A DNA stretch of 64,000 bases from Mariniflexile jejuense (GCF_042675665.1 NZ_JBHTJI010000001.1:310001-374000); one strand, 5' to 3'. Counted from the stretch's first letter, positions 8,691 to 17,406 are shown. Notes: a model not told the origin generated them from the sequence alone. Translations and numbers: made by a program.

Positions 8691-9737
8691 TTATTTAAGA
8701 ATTGTATTTATTTGTTGTATCCAATAATCAATTGTAGTGTTGTTCGTATTTAAAGCAAAACTACCGTTGCCGTAGGGCTCATATACATCAGCATCGGTTA
8801 CCGAAAAGAAACCAACAGTTGGTGTAAGTGATGCACTTGCTAAGTGCATTACACCATTATCTGCAGCTATAAAAATGGCTGTGTTTTTTATAATAGCACC
8901 CATTTCTCGAACGTCTTTACTATAAAAATTAGGAGCTTTAAAGTTTATTTTTGAAATGTTTTCAATAGGAAGCATTTCAATAATATTGTATTCTGGATAT
9001 TCCTTTAGTAAACGCGCATAAAAGGTTTCCCACCACGATTCAGAATAACATTTATCGCCTGTAGCATTGGTATAAATGCAAATGGTTTTCTTATCATTTT
9101 TAATGATATCATCTAGTATAATTTTCCCTTTAGCTAATTCAGATTCACTTAATTTGATATCTAACAATGGTAATTCACTTTCATTTTTAGGTAATCCTAA
9201 TTTCATTAAGTAATAACGAAGATTGTAAATTGGGTATTTTGAAATATGCTTATGGTCTGCAAATAGCGTTTGAATTTCTTCATTAACATCTCCGAAAACC
9301 TTGTATGGTGCATTGGCTATTTGTGTTAATAAACGTCCAGATGACGAGTTTTTATCGCCATTAATTACCAAATCGTACTTAGTACTTTTAATAGATATCC
9401 AGCCTTTAGCGTACTTAAATAAGTTGCTAAATGGTTTTCTTGGTAGTTGTATAATTTTATTAACCTGTTTATAATTTTCAAAAACAGGAAAAGCTACACC
9501 ACCTTTTACAAACAAATCGACTGTGCAATTTGGAAAGGTATTTATAACTTCTTGAACCAATGGCGTTAAAAGCAATTGATTACCTAATCTGTGGTTAGGA
9601 CGAATAATTAAAACTTTTTTAATATTAACGTGTTCACCAGGCTTTATTTTAGGCTCAGAATGTGTACTTCCTATACGTTTGGTAATTTGGTGCATTAATC
9701 GTCTTCTAACCTGATTGATGCGTTGTTTAAATCCCAT
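8691..9737 (-). CDS. glycosyltransferase family 9 (heptosyltransferase-like)
   Basis: A 348-residue cytoplasmic glycosyltransferase of the GT-B fold. A basic N-terminus precedes KKVLIIRPNHRLGNQLLLTP (residues 40-59), the GT9 N-domain signature. The C-domain has ADNGVMHLASASLTPTVGFF (292-311), the nucleotide-sugar-binding DxGxxHxA region of ADP-heptose:LPS heptosyltransferases. The donor need not be heptose in this phylum. It is the first gene of a two-gene unit with GH5 (6-base gap), suggesting joint action on one envelope glycan. Confidence 0.8.
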   Translation of the reverse strand: MGFKQRINQVRRRLMHQITKRIGSTHSEPKIKPGEHVNIKKVLIIRPNHRLGNQLLLTPLVQEVINTFPNCTVDLFVKGGVAFPVFENYKQVNKIIQLPRKPFSNLFKYAKGWISIKSTKYDLVINGDKNSSSGRLLTQIANAPYKVFGDVNEEIQTLFADHKHISKYPIYNLRYYLMKLGLPKNESELPLLDIKLSESELAKGKIILDDIIKNDKKTICIYTNATGDKCYSESWWETFYARLLKEYPEYNIIEMLPIENISKINFKAPNFYSKDVREMGAIIKNTAIFIAADNGVMHLASASLTPTVGFFSVTDADVYEPYGNGSFALNTNNTTIDYWIQQINTILK

Positions 9738-9814
9738 AATATATATTTAATTTAAAAAATATTTGCTGTGCAAATTACAAATTAGACACTAATTGGTATA
9801 GCTAAATCTATAAA

Positions 9815-10660
9815 TTATTGCTTAAGCCTTCCTTTGTACCAAACGTTTAAAATAAGACCTGTAATAATTAATAAAATTCCTAATATGCTCCAAAATGTAT
9901 AAACTTCATTAAATAAAGCGACACCTAAAAGCATTGAAAAAACCACTTCTACATATTTTAAAGGTGCAATAATATTTGTTGATGCTGTTTGAAACGCTTT
10001 GGTCATATAAATTTGACCAAAATATCCAAAAACACCTAATCCTAAAAGTAAAGGCCATTCCATACCTTTAGGTGTTACCCAATTACCAATTGAAAGTACT
10101 GCGCCTAAAACCATGGCAGTAAACATAAAGTAATTTACCACTACCACAGGATGTTCGGTTTGCCCAATTTGGTTAATCATTATATAAACTAAACCACTTA
10201 AAATAGCGGCAATTAACACATAAATTAAGCCAAGTGTATCAATTTGCGTATCCAATCCTTTTAAAACAAGCACACCAATAAAGGATACTATAAAAAATAC
10301 CCATTGAAACGGTTTTATTTTTTCTTTAAGAATGAAAACAGCAAAAATAGCAGCAAAAATAGGTGCAATGTATCGTAATGAAACTGCCGTACCAACGGAA
10401 AGGTATTTTAAAGACATGAAGAAAAACACCATAGATGCAGCACCAACTAACGACCTTAAAATAAGCAGTTTATTTTTATTACCAATAAAAGGAATTTTGT
10501 TTTTAATAAGATAACCAAATGTAAAAAACAATGATCCTAACGATCTAAAAAACACTATTTGATACGAATTAACATTCTCTAAATGTTTCACAATAATATT
10601 CATGCAAGCAAATGCTAATGCACTAATAATCATAAATTTTATAGCATTTCTAACGTCCAT
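9815..10660 (-). CDS. DMT-superfamily permease (EamA family)
   Basis: A 281-residue inner-membrane protein with ten predicted helices arranged as two repeated EamA halves (about 5-130 and 140-275). The second half contains the characteristic PLKYVEVVFSMLLGVALFNE. It begins inside the last 11 bases of the neighbouring EamA gene, so the two are translationally coupled. Substrates of such drug/metabolite exporters cannot be read from sequence. Confidence 0.8.
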   Translation of the reverse strand: MDVRNAIKFMIISALAFACMNIIVKHLENVNSYQIVFFRSLGSLFFTFGYLIKNKIPFIGNKNKLLILRSLVGAASMVFFFMSLKYLSVGTAVSLRYIAPIFAAIFAVFILKEKIKPFQWVFFIVSFIGVLVLKGLDTQIDTLGLIYVLIAAILSGLVYIMINQIGQTEHPVVVVNYFMFTAMVLGAVLSIGNWVTPKGMEWPLLLGLGVFGYFGQIYMTKAFQTASTNIIAPLKYVEVVFSMLLGVALFNEVYTFWSILGILLIITGLILNVWYKGRLKQ

Positions 10661-11564
10661 TCATTCGTGGTCTTATGGTGCGTTTTGAATTTATAAAGTA
10701 CACGCCTGTTAATAAAATGATAGCTGCAAGTATGGATTGTCCTGTAATTTGTTCATCTAAAACATACCAACCCAAAATTAAGGCTATTACTGGGTTTACA
10801 TAGGCAGATGTAGATACTTTTTCGGTTGAAACTTCTTTAAGTAAATAATTAAACGCTGTAAATGCCACTATACTACCAAAAACAATAAGTAAAACCATTG
10901 AAAATTGTGCTGATGCACTCCATTGAAATGGCGACAACCACGTTTCACCAAACAGAAAACTAACTATAAAAAGAATAATACCAGAACATAACATTTGGTA
11001 GGCAGTATTTACAAAATAATTAGGACCTAATTCTGCTCTAGCTACAAATAAACTACCCCAACTCCAGCTTATAACACATGTGAAAATCATGATAATACCT
11101 ATAAAGCTATTTTCTTGAAATGTTATTTGCTGCTGATTTACCAATAAGTACATACCAATAACACCCAACGAAATACCTATAATGGAACTGGTTTTTATTT
11201 TTTTTCCATCAACCAAACGCATCATTATTAATACCATTAATGGTTGTATGGATGCTTCTAAAGCACCAAAACCACTATCAACATACTTTAACGCCCAAAC
11301 AAACACACCGTTACCGTAAACTAAAAATAAAAAACCAGCAAAAACATTATTTAAAAATTGTCTTTTACTTATTACTAGTTTGAATTTTAAAGCTTTAGAG
11401 ATAATAAATATTAAAATTGAAGCTGTTGAAAAACGAATAGATGCTAAATATAAAGGCGCAACTTCGGTAACAACTATTTTATTTAGTAGATACGTGGAAC
11501 CCCAAATAACATAAATAGCAAAAAAAGCTAATATGATAAGAAAGGTTTTACGAGGAATACTCAT
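10650..11564 (-). CDS. DMT-superfamily permease (EamA family), second paralogue
   Basis: A 304-residue ten-helix permease. It has YVIWGSTYLLNKIVV near the N-terminus and STEKVSTSAYVNPVIALILG in the second half, both typical of EamA/RhaT-like exporters. It is followed with an 11-base overlap by another EamA gene that is clearly divergent from it, so the pair is either an old duplication or a two-subunit transporter. It starts 35 bases after the cold-shock-domain gene and may be the third gene of that operon. Confidence 0.85.
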   Translation of the reverse strand: MSIPRKTFLIILAFFAIYVIWGSTYLLNKIVVTEVAPLYLASIRFSTASILIFIISKALKFKLVISKRQFLNNVFAGFLFLVYGNGVFVWALKYVDSGFGALEASIQPLMVLIMMRLVDGKKIKTSSIIGISLGVIGMYLLVNQQQITFQENSFIGIIMIFTCVISWSWGSLFVARAELGPNYFVNTAYQMLCSGIILFIVSFLFGETWLSPFQWSASAQFSMVLLIVFGSIVAFTAFNYLLKEVSTEKVSTSAYVNPVIALILGWYVLDEQITGQSILAAIILLTGVYFINSKRTIRPRMNGR

Positions 11565-11599
11565 AAATTTTTATAAAATAAACTAATGTAATTATATAA

Positions 11600-12052
11600 C
11601 TAAATTTTTTTCACACGAACGGCGTTCATACCTTTTTGACCACGCTCTAATTCGTATGTTACGTTGTCGTTTTCTTGTATTGGCTCTAACAACCCACTAA
11701 CATGTACAAAATATTTTTCTTGATTGTTGTTGTCAATAATGAATCCGAAGCCTTTTGAAGTATCAAAAAACGACACTTTGCCTTCATTAGGCTTAAATTC
11801 TTCTTCGCCTCTATCTTCTTTTTTAGGAATTCCCAATTCAATACTTTCGGCATCAACCTTAACTTTCATTGAAGGATCTGGTGGCGTATCGGTTAAATTT
11901 CCATTATGGTCTACATAAGCAAATTGAATACCTTGTGGGTTTTCTTTTGCTTCTGCTTTACGAGCTTCTTTCTTTTTTTGCTTTTCTTCTCGTTTTTTTA
12001 AGCGCTTTTTTTCCTTTTCAATTTTGTTAAAGGTTACTTGTGATTTTGCCAT
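11600..12052 (-). CDS. cold-shock-domain protein with charged N-terminal extension
   Basis: A 150-residue protein. Residues 8-37 are almost entirely Lys/Glu/Arg/Ala (a charged helix). Residues 90-150 form a cold-shock domain with GKVSFFDTSKGFGFI (RNP1-like KGFGFI) and KYFVHVSGL (RNP2-like FVHVS). Such proteins bind single-stranded RNA and act as RNA chaperones. It follows the DEAD-box helicase gene by 27 bases on the same strand, a sensible RNA-remodelling operon. The charged extension probably adds nonspecific nucleic-acid contacts; this is inference. Confidence 0.85.
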   Translation of the reverse strand: MAKSQVTFNKIEKEKKRLKKREEKQKKKEARKAEAKENPQGIQFAYVDHNGNLTDTPPDPSMKVKVDAESIELGIPKKEDRGEEEFKPNEGKVSFFDTSKGFGFIIDNNNQEKYFVHVSGLLEPIQENDNVTYELERGQKGMNAVRVKKI

Positions 12053-12079
12053 TGTTTACAGTAGCGGGTTTTAAATTAG

Positions 12080-13198
12080 TTATATAATTATTTCTTTAAA
12101 TTGAATATTCAATGCTTTTTGAATATCAAGTACTTTTTGTAATTCGCCAGGGATAATTAAAGCTATGGAATTTCCTTTTTTTCCTGCACGTGCTGTTCTG
12201 CCACTTCTATGTGTGTAATATTCAAGCTGTTCTGGAAGTTGATGATGAATTACAAATGCTAAATTATCAACATCAATACCTCTTGCTGAAACATCGGTTG
12301 AAATTAAAATTTGTAACGAGCCATTTTTAAAAGCACGCATTACTTTATCGCGTTCTTTTTGTTGCATATCGCCTTCTAAAGCGCCTACTGAAAAACCTTC
12401 GTCTTGTAATTTTTCGGTTAAATCTTTAGTACCAGCTTTTGTTCTGCAAAAAATAATACCTCTATCATTTTTTTGTTTTCCTAACAATGTTACTAAGATA
12501 TTGAATTTTTCTTTAATAGTTGTTGAAATATACTGATGCGAAATGTTGGCATTTACCAAACTTTCCTTGTTCACTTCTACTCTAACCGCATTTGGCGACA
12601 TGTATGTTTTTATAATACGTTGAATTTCTTCTGGCATGGTAGCCGAAAACAACCATGTATGGCGTTTTCCTGTGTTATACTTCAATATTTTATTCAAATC
12701 TTCTTTAAAACCCATGCTTAGCATTTCATCGGCTTCGTCTAACACCAAGGTTTTTACGTTTTTTATGTTTACACAATCGCGTTCTATTAAATCCAACAAA
12801 CGTCCTGGTGTTGCAATAACAATGTGTGTTGTTCGTCTTAAAGCTGAAATTTGCTTGTCTATTTTTTCGCCACCATAAACACCTTCAGCAAATATTTTAG
12901 AATCGGAATACTTAGTGAATTTGAATAATTGCTTCTTAATTTGTTGAACCAATTCGCGTGTTGGTGCTAAAATTAGTGCTTGCACATCGTTTGAAGCGAT
13001 ATCAATATGTTGTAAAATAGGCAATCCATAGGCTGCAGTTTTACCTGTACCTGTTTGTGCTAATCCTATAAAATCGGTTGAAGATTCTAACAAAACAGGA
13101 ATTGCTTGTTCTTGTATGTTAGTTGGAGTTATTATATTTAATTCTTTAAGGCCTTTTATAAAGTCTTTTTGAACTCCTAATTCTAAAAATGTTGGCAT
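12080..13198 (-). CDS. DEAD-box ATP-dependent RNA helicase
   Basis: A compact 372-residue helicase with all core motifs: Q motif (NIQEQAIP), Walker A AQTGTGKT, Ia PTRELVQQ, DEADEM, SATMP, then in domain 2 ISTDVSARGIDV and HRSGRTARAG. There is almost no C-terminal extension, so it resembles a minimal RhlE/DeaD-like enzyme for mRNA or ribosome assembly. It has its own -7 box at 13218-13225 and is followed by the cold-shock-domain gene. Which characterised helicase is its orthologue is not decided here. Confidence 0.9.
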   Translation of the reverse strand: MPTFLELGVQKDFIKGLKELNIITPTNIQEQAIPVLLESSTDFIGLAQTGTGKTAAYGLPILQHIDIASNDVQALILAPTRELVQQIKKQLFKFTKYSDSKIFAEGVYGGEKIDKQISALRRTTHIVIATPGRLLDLIERDCVNIKNVKTLVLDEADEMLSMGFKEDLNKILKYNTGKRHTWLFSATMPEEIQRIIKTYMSPNAVRVEVNKESLVNANISHQYISTTIKEKFNILVTLLGKQKNDRGIIFCRTKAGTKDLTEKLQDEGFSVGALEGDMQQKERDKVMRAFKNGSLQILISTDVSARGIDVDNLAFVIHHQLPEQLEYYTHRSGRTARAGKKGNSIALIIPGELQKVLDIQKALNIQFKEIII

Positions 13199-13217
13199 AC
13201 TTGTTTTTACGATGCTG

Positions 13218-13225
13218 CAAAGGTA
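13218..13225 (-). promoter_or_regulatory. candidate -7 box (TACCTTTG) for the DEAD-box helicase operon
   Basis: The plus strand reads CAAAGGTA; on the minus strand this fits TAnnTTTG, 19 bases before the ATG at 13198. The rest of the gap up to 13351 is AT-rich with short ATTAACGATT-type repetitions. Confidence 0.45.
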
Positions 13226-13351
13226 CGCCTTATTTTACTGAATGAATAATTAATAATTGATAATTAACAATGAAAATAATTAACGAAGAAGATTAACGAT
13301 TAACGATTTTAGAATTTGTAAAAATTCGTGTAATTGATGTCAAAAAAAATA

Positions 13352-14905
13352 TTAATCTTCTGGTGGATATCCATGAATACTTTCAAAAACTTCATCAAAA
13401 TTAGCACGTAAATAAGCGTTCAATTTCTTTCTGTAATCATCTTTTAACCATTCCACAAAGTTGTAAGTACTTTTGCTGATGCATTTTGTGTATCGTTGAA
13501 TTCTGAAATCGATATCATCACCCAACATTTTTGCTAAGGCTAATGCATCATACACATCTTCGCTATTTTCAACACAAATTTTACCGTGCTGCTCAATAGA
13601 ACGCTCTAGAACTACTTTTGAAGATTCGCCATTTCTAATAGAATCTACATAGGTTTTTTGAATATCAAAATACACATCTCTAGATTTTGAGAATTCTGCA
13701 CGAAGTTCATCAGGCATTTCATATCTAAAATTGCTTTCTAATTCTTCATCACCTAAAATAGAATCTAAGTAATAATTTGGCGATTTAAATATACGTTGCC
13801 AATCTAAATTATCACCCCAAGGGCCAAATCGATGAAAGTTGTTACCCAAATCTATTACCGAAAAAGTTTTTTTATCTTTTAGGATACGTGAACCACGACC
13901 AATCATTTGATAATAAAGGGTTAACGATTTTGTAGCACGATTTAGAATAATACTTTCAACAGTAGGTTCATCAAAACCAGTAGTTAAAATACTTACCGAT
14001 GTTAAAATAGCATCGGGTGTTTTTTTGAACCATTTAAGTATCATGGCTCGTTCTTTTTTGGTATTTGTATTATCTAAATGAGCAACAGGATAACCAGCAC
14101 GTCTAAACGTATCATAAACGTGTAATGAGGTGTTAATACCGTTGTTGAATATTAAGGTTTTTTTGCCTTTTGAACGTTCTTCATAAGCTTGTATAAGTTT
14201 AGAAAGCATATCATCGGCTGTATATAAATCTTCCGAAGATTTAACAGTATAATCACCATTTGCACCTACTACTAACGAAGTTAAACCAACATTATATGTA
14301 AACATTTCGGCACGAGCCAAAAAGCCATTGTCTATTAAAGATTCAATGCTTTCACCTACAATTAGCTCATCGTAATTATCGGTCATAGGCAAATCAATAC
14401 TAGAACTTAAAGGTGTTGCTGTTACACCTAAAATAAACGACTGACTAAAAAACTTAAATAATTTGGTGAATGAATTGTAATGCGCCTCATCAATAATTAC
14501 CAAACCAATATCAGAAATATCTAATTTATCATCATTTAAACGGTTATTTAAGGTTTCAACCATTGCCACAAAACAGCTATAATTGGCTTGATCACTTAAA
14601 TCTGCTTTACTATCAATAACCTTATTAACAACATCAAATTCTGTAAGCATGTTTGAGGTTTGTTTACATAACTCAATACGATGCGTCATTACCAACACCT
14701 TCTTTTTGTGATGTTTAAGATACTGTCTTACAATTTCAGAAAATATAACGGTTTTACCGCCACCCGTAGGCAATTGGTATAGTAAATGATAGTCGTCTGG
14801 CGATTCTTCAAATGCTTTAAAAATTTTATCAATAGCTCCTTTTTGGTAGCTGTATAAATCTTTACCAGTATTTCTTTCTTCTTGTTCTGTTCTTGATATA
14901 GACAT
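13352..14905 (-). CDS. superfamily 2 DEAD/DEAH-box helicase (restriction-type/UvrB-like core)
   Basis: A 517-residue SF2 helicase. It has Walker A LPTGGGKTVIF (residues 46-56), DEAH box IIDEAHYNSF, TATP motif LGVTATP, and domain-2 motifs LTSVSILTTGFDEP and MIGRGSRILKDKKTF. This is the ResIII/SSL2-type core found in many Bacteroidota as a stand-alone gene. No nuclease or methylase lies nearby, so a restriction role is not supported. The last about 130 residues are helical with no recognised domain. It is a single-gene unit with its own -7 box. Confidence 0.85.
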   Translation of the reverse strand: MSISRTEQEERNTGKDLYSYQKGAIDKIFKAFEESPDDYHLLYQLPTGGGKTVIFSEIVRQYLKHHKKKVLVMTHRIELCKQTSNMLTEFDVVNKVIDSKADLSDQANYSCFVAMVETLNNRLNDDKLDISDIGLVIIDEAHYNSFTKLFKFFSQSFILGVTATPLSSSIDLPMTDNYDELIVGESIESLIDNGFLARAEMFTYNVGLTSLVVGANGDYTVKSSEDLYTADDMLSKLIQAYEERSKGKKTLIFNNGINTSLHVYDTFRRAGYPVAHLDNTNTKKERAMILKWFKKTPDAILTSVSILTTGFDEPTVESIILNRATKSLTLYYQMIGRGSRILKDKKTFSVIDLGNNFHRFGPWGDNLDWQRIFKSPNYYLDSILGDEELESNFRYEMPDELRAEFSKSRDVYFDIQKTYVDSIRNGESSKVVLERSIEQHGKICVENSEDVYDALALAKMLGDDIDFRIQRYTKCISKSTYNFVEWLKDDYRKKLNAYLRANFDEVFESIHGYPPED

Positions 14906-14927
14906 GTATCTCTTAATATAAGGCGTG

Positions 14928-14935
14928 CAAAAATA
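14928..14935 (-). promoter_or_regulatory. candidate -7 box (TATTTTTG) for the SF2 helicase gene
   Basis: The plus strand reads CAAAAATA. The box lies 22 bases before the ATG at 14905 on the minus strand. Confidence 0.4.
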
Positions 14936-15049
14936 ACATCTTTAAAGGGTTTATACCGCATGTTTGCTGTAAAATTTCTATGAAATTTTATTTTATTAAA
15001 ATTTTGTATTAAAGATTAAAGAAGCTTAATTCCTTAAAAAAGTAATTTC

Positions 15050-15057
15050 TATATTTG
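15050..15057 (+). promoter_or_regulatory. candidate -7 box (TATATTTG) for the aldo/keto reductase gene
   Basis: A perfect TAnnTTTG match ending 19 bases before the ATG at 15077. Confidence 0.45.
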
Positions 15058-15076
15058 AACTATAAATTTTCTGAAT

Positions 15077-16090
15077 ATGCAAATTAACGATAAATCTGAA
15101 ACCAAAGAATACTTAGCTAATTCGCAACGCTATGATGCCATGACTTATAATAGAACAGGAAAAAGTGGTATTCTTTTACCAGCGTTATCACTTGGTTTAT
15201 GGCACAATTTCGGGTTTGTTGATAGTATTCAAAACGCTAGAAACGTGTTGCGCTGTGCGTTTGATTTGGGTATTACCCACTTTGATTTAGCAAATAATTA
15301 CGGACCACCATATGGTTCTGCTGAAGAAAATTTCGGAACTATTCTAAAAAAAGATTTCAAAAATTATAGAGATGAACTATTTATAGCTTCAAAAGCAGGT
15401 TATGATATGTGGCCTGGTCCTTATGGTAATTTTGGCTCCAGAAAATATTTAATTTCTAGTTTAGACCAAAGTTTGAAGCGTATGGGATTGGATTATGTTG
15501 ATATTTTTTATCATCATCGCCCAGACCCAGATACGCCTTTAGAAGAAACCATGGGTGCTTTGGCTGATATTGTGCGCCAAGGAAAAGCATTATATGTTGG
15601 TATTTCTAATTACCAACCCAAAGAAACGCAAGAAGCTGCCCAAATTTTAAAACACTTAAATGTGCCTTTTATATTGCACCAAGCACGATATTCTATGTTT
15701 GACCGTTGGGTTGAAAATGGACTTTTAAACACCTTGGAAGACAACGGTGTTGGTTGTATTGCTTTTTCGCCGTTAGCACAAGGTATGTTAACAGATAAGT
15801 ATTTAAAAGGCATCCCAAAAGATTCGCGAGCAGCGAAAGACTTAACATTTTTAAATGTTGAAACTGTAAATAGTACGATTGAAAAGGTAACAAAACTAAA
15901 TGCTATTGCTGAAAACAGAAATCAGAAATTGTCGCAAATGGCACTTGCTTGGATTTTAAGACAACCACAAGTAGCATCGGTTTTAATAGGTGCTAGTTCT
16001 ACAAATCAATTAAAAGAAAACGTAAAAGCTTTAGATAATTTACAGTTTAGTAAGGAAGAATTGGATTTGATTGATAAAATAGTTTCTTAA
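15077..16090 (+). CDS. mgrA: aldo/keto reductase, L-glyceraldehyde-3-phosphate reductase (YghZ) type
   Basis: A 337-residue NADPH-dependent TIM-barrel reductase. Catalytic residues appear in FDLANNYGPPYGSAEENFG (Asp/Tyr region, about 73-91), the Lys in FIASKAGY, and HHRPDPDTPLEETM (His region). The C-terminal cofactor-binding part is SVLIGASSTNQLKEN. The insert GYDMWPGPYGNFGSRKYL is typical of the YghZ/Gpr subfamily, which reduces L-glyceraldehyde 3-phosphate and methylglyoxal. It stands alone and converges on the next gene with a 4-base gap. The exact physiological substrate is an assignment by subfamily. Confidence 0.85.
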   Translation: MQINDKSETKEYLANSQRYDAMTYNRTGKSGILLPALSLGLWHNFGFVDSIQNARNVLRCAFDLGITHFDLANNYGPPYGSAEENFGTILKKDFKNYRDELFIASKAGYDMWPGPYGNFGSRKYLISSLDQSLKRMGLDYVDIFYHHRPDPDTPLEETMGALADIVRQGKALYVGISNYQPKETQEAAQILKHLNVPFILHQARYSMFDRWVENGLLNTLEDNGVGCIAFSPLAQGMLTDKYLKGIPKDSRAAKDLTFLNVETVNSTIEKVTKLNAIAENRNQKLSQMALAWILRQPQVASVLIGASSTNQLKENVKALDNLQFSKEELDLIDKIVS

Positions 16091-16094
16091 AAAA

Positions 16095-16775
16095 CTACTC
16101 CTTAACAATAATAATAGTAGCTTTCACACCAGTTGCTAAATTCCAACGGTTTGAAGATACCAAGTTACCTAAATCGTCAATTACTTTAAATTCTGCGGTA
16201 TTTGGTCCAGATTCGCCTTGGTTTAAAGCTACAAAATCTATTTTATTAAATCCTTTTTGTAAATCGAGTTTAAAACCGCTAAAACCACCGTTTAAAAAAA
16301 CACTTGCTTGCACTACATCATCATTCACTCTAACTTGAATTAAATCGCCATCAACATAACCATGATCTCTGTACGAAATATTAACCGATGTTGCTTTACT
16401 TTTAAAATCTCCAAAATATTGGTCGGTTAAACTACCATTTAGTTGCTCAACTTCTTCTGGAGTAAGCTTCATATTGGCTATATTTTTATCTATTTGTTTT
16501 TGGTAAAGTTCTCCAGGATTACCAAATTTTTCACCAAACAAGCTAAACTCTTTTTTAGGTGCTTCAACACCTGTTGAAAGGTTTGGTACATTCAAACTTC
16601 CATAAGTTTCAGGTGTTTTTTCTGGTTGCGAAGGTGTGATTTTAGGTGTTTCGTTAGTTTCTTTTTTACTTTCAACCGCAGGAATAGCTGTAGATTTTTT
16701 ATTGTTACTATCAATTTGTGCATTGGTAACAAATACTAACGATAACGTTGCTATAAAAGTTAAAAAAAATTTCAT
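16095..16775 (-). CDS. secreted hypothetical protein
   Basis: I do not recognise a named family. The 226-residue product has a signal peptide (MKFFLTFIATLSLVFVTNAQ), a disordered Lys/Glu/Pro/Thr-rich linker (about 22-75), a short helical segment (NPGELYQKQIDKNIANMKL), and a C-terminal beta-sandwich-like domain (about 125-226) with paired strands such as VNISYRDHGYVDGDLIQVRV and NKIDFVALNQGESGPNTAEF. The latter resembles extracellular ligand- or protein-binding folds. It is exported by Sec and probably periplasmic or on the surface. It is monocistronic with a -7 box at 16826-16833. Confidence 0.65.
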   Translation of the reverse strand: MKFFLTFIATLSLVFVTNAQIDSNNKKSTAIPAVESKKETNETPKITPSQPEKTPETYGSLNVPNLSTGVEAPKKEFSLFGEKFGNPGELYQKQIDKNIANMKLTPEEVEQLNGSLTDQYFGDFKSKATSVNISYRDHGYVDGDLIQVRVNDDVVQASVFLNGGFSGFKLDLQKGFNKIDFVALNQGESGPNTAEFKVIDDLGNLVSSNRWNLATGVKATIIIVKE

Positions 16776-16825
16776 AATGCGTATTAAATAGGTTTTCCGT
16801 ACTACTTAAAAACTCAAATTAGTTT

Positions 16826-16833
16826 CAAAGATA
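16826..16833 (-). promoter_or_regulatory. candidate -7 box (TATCTTTG) for the secreted hypothetical gene
   Basis: The plus strand reads CAAAGATA. The box lies 50 bases before the ATG at 16775 on the minus strand. Confidence 0.4.
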
Positions 16834-17058
16834 TTTTTTTATCTTAAATCTAGCATTTAAATAGACATATTTTACATTCTTTTTAACAATAATCGTTCCT
16901 GAATTCAATTAAAAAAATATTTCTTCTTCTTATTCCCTACTCAACTTTGGGTTACAAAAGTTAAAAAATGTTAATTTATTACTTTGTTATACATAGTACT
17001 GTAACAAATTTTAATTGCTGTCGTCTACTTTATATAAATCAATTAAAAACAAACAATT

Positions 17059-17145
17059 ATGAGAACTTTAAACACCAATCAATTATCAGACACTTTAAAA
17101 AACACAAAGAGTCACACATGGAACAGTAAAAGACGTTACAGATAG
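17059..17145 (+). CDS. 28-residue micro-ORF ending inside a hairpin (possible leader peptide)
   Basis: ATG at 17059 opens 28 codons ending TAG at 17143-17145. The product begins MRTLNTNQLSDTL, is basic at the end (SKRRYR), and is not enriched in one amino acid as in classical attenuators. The stop codon spans the loop and the first base of the 3' arm of the hairpin at 17129-17155, so a translating ribosome would cover the stem. It lies within the roughly 570-base gap between 16834 and exbD at 17407. Coding is unproven: the overlap with a terminator-like stem is the main reason to list it. Confidence 0.35.
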   Translation: MRTLNTNQLSDTLKNTKSHTWNSKRRYR

Positions 17146-17160
17146 TAACGTCTTTATTTT
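17129..17160 (+). terminator. perfect 11-bp hairpin with short U-rich tail
   Basis: AAAGACGTTAC (17129-17139) pairs perfectly with GTAACGTCTTT (17145-17155) around a 5-base loop and is followed by ATTTT. It could terminate a short transcript carrying the 28-codon ORF or act as an attenuator ahead of exbD. Confidence 0.55.
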
Positions 17161-17193
17161 CAAAAAAAATCAATCAATCAATCAAAAAAAACA

Positions 17194-17334
17194 ATGTATT
17201 CAACTATCAAAATACCAAACCGTCAAATTTTTTCTTTTGAAAAAAGTTTAACTATCTGTTACTTTAACGAAATTTTAAACACAAATTTTGAATCTAAACG
17301 AAAAGGAAATAAGCAATACAAGCTAGCTAGCTAA
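17194..17334 (+). CDS. 46-residue micro-ORF upstream of exbD, coding uncertain
   Basis: ATG at 17194 to TAA at 17332-17334 encodes 46 residues starting MYSTIKIPNRQIFSF. There is no membrane helix, signal peptide or recognised family. It follows the hairpin by 39 bases and precedes exbD by 72 bases. The low-complexity CTAGCTAGCTAA at its end and the absence of family similarity make this a weak call. Remaining parts of the gap hold nothing else I can name. Confidence 0.2.
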   Translation: MYSTIKIPNRQIFSFEKSLTICYFNEILNTNFESKRKGNKQYKLAS

Positions 17335-17406
17335 TTTTCAAAATGTTATAAAATTGTGGTATTGTTTTTGTGATTTAAGTTTTTATTAACATTTAAACTT
17401 TCACAC

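Noticed and set aside
13226..13351. Short repeated ATTAACGATT-like units between the two helicase genes
   Set aside because: Simple AT-rich repetition of a few units; I see no array, spacer pattern or hairpin of note.
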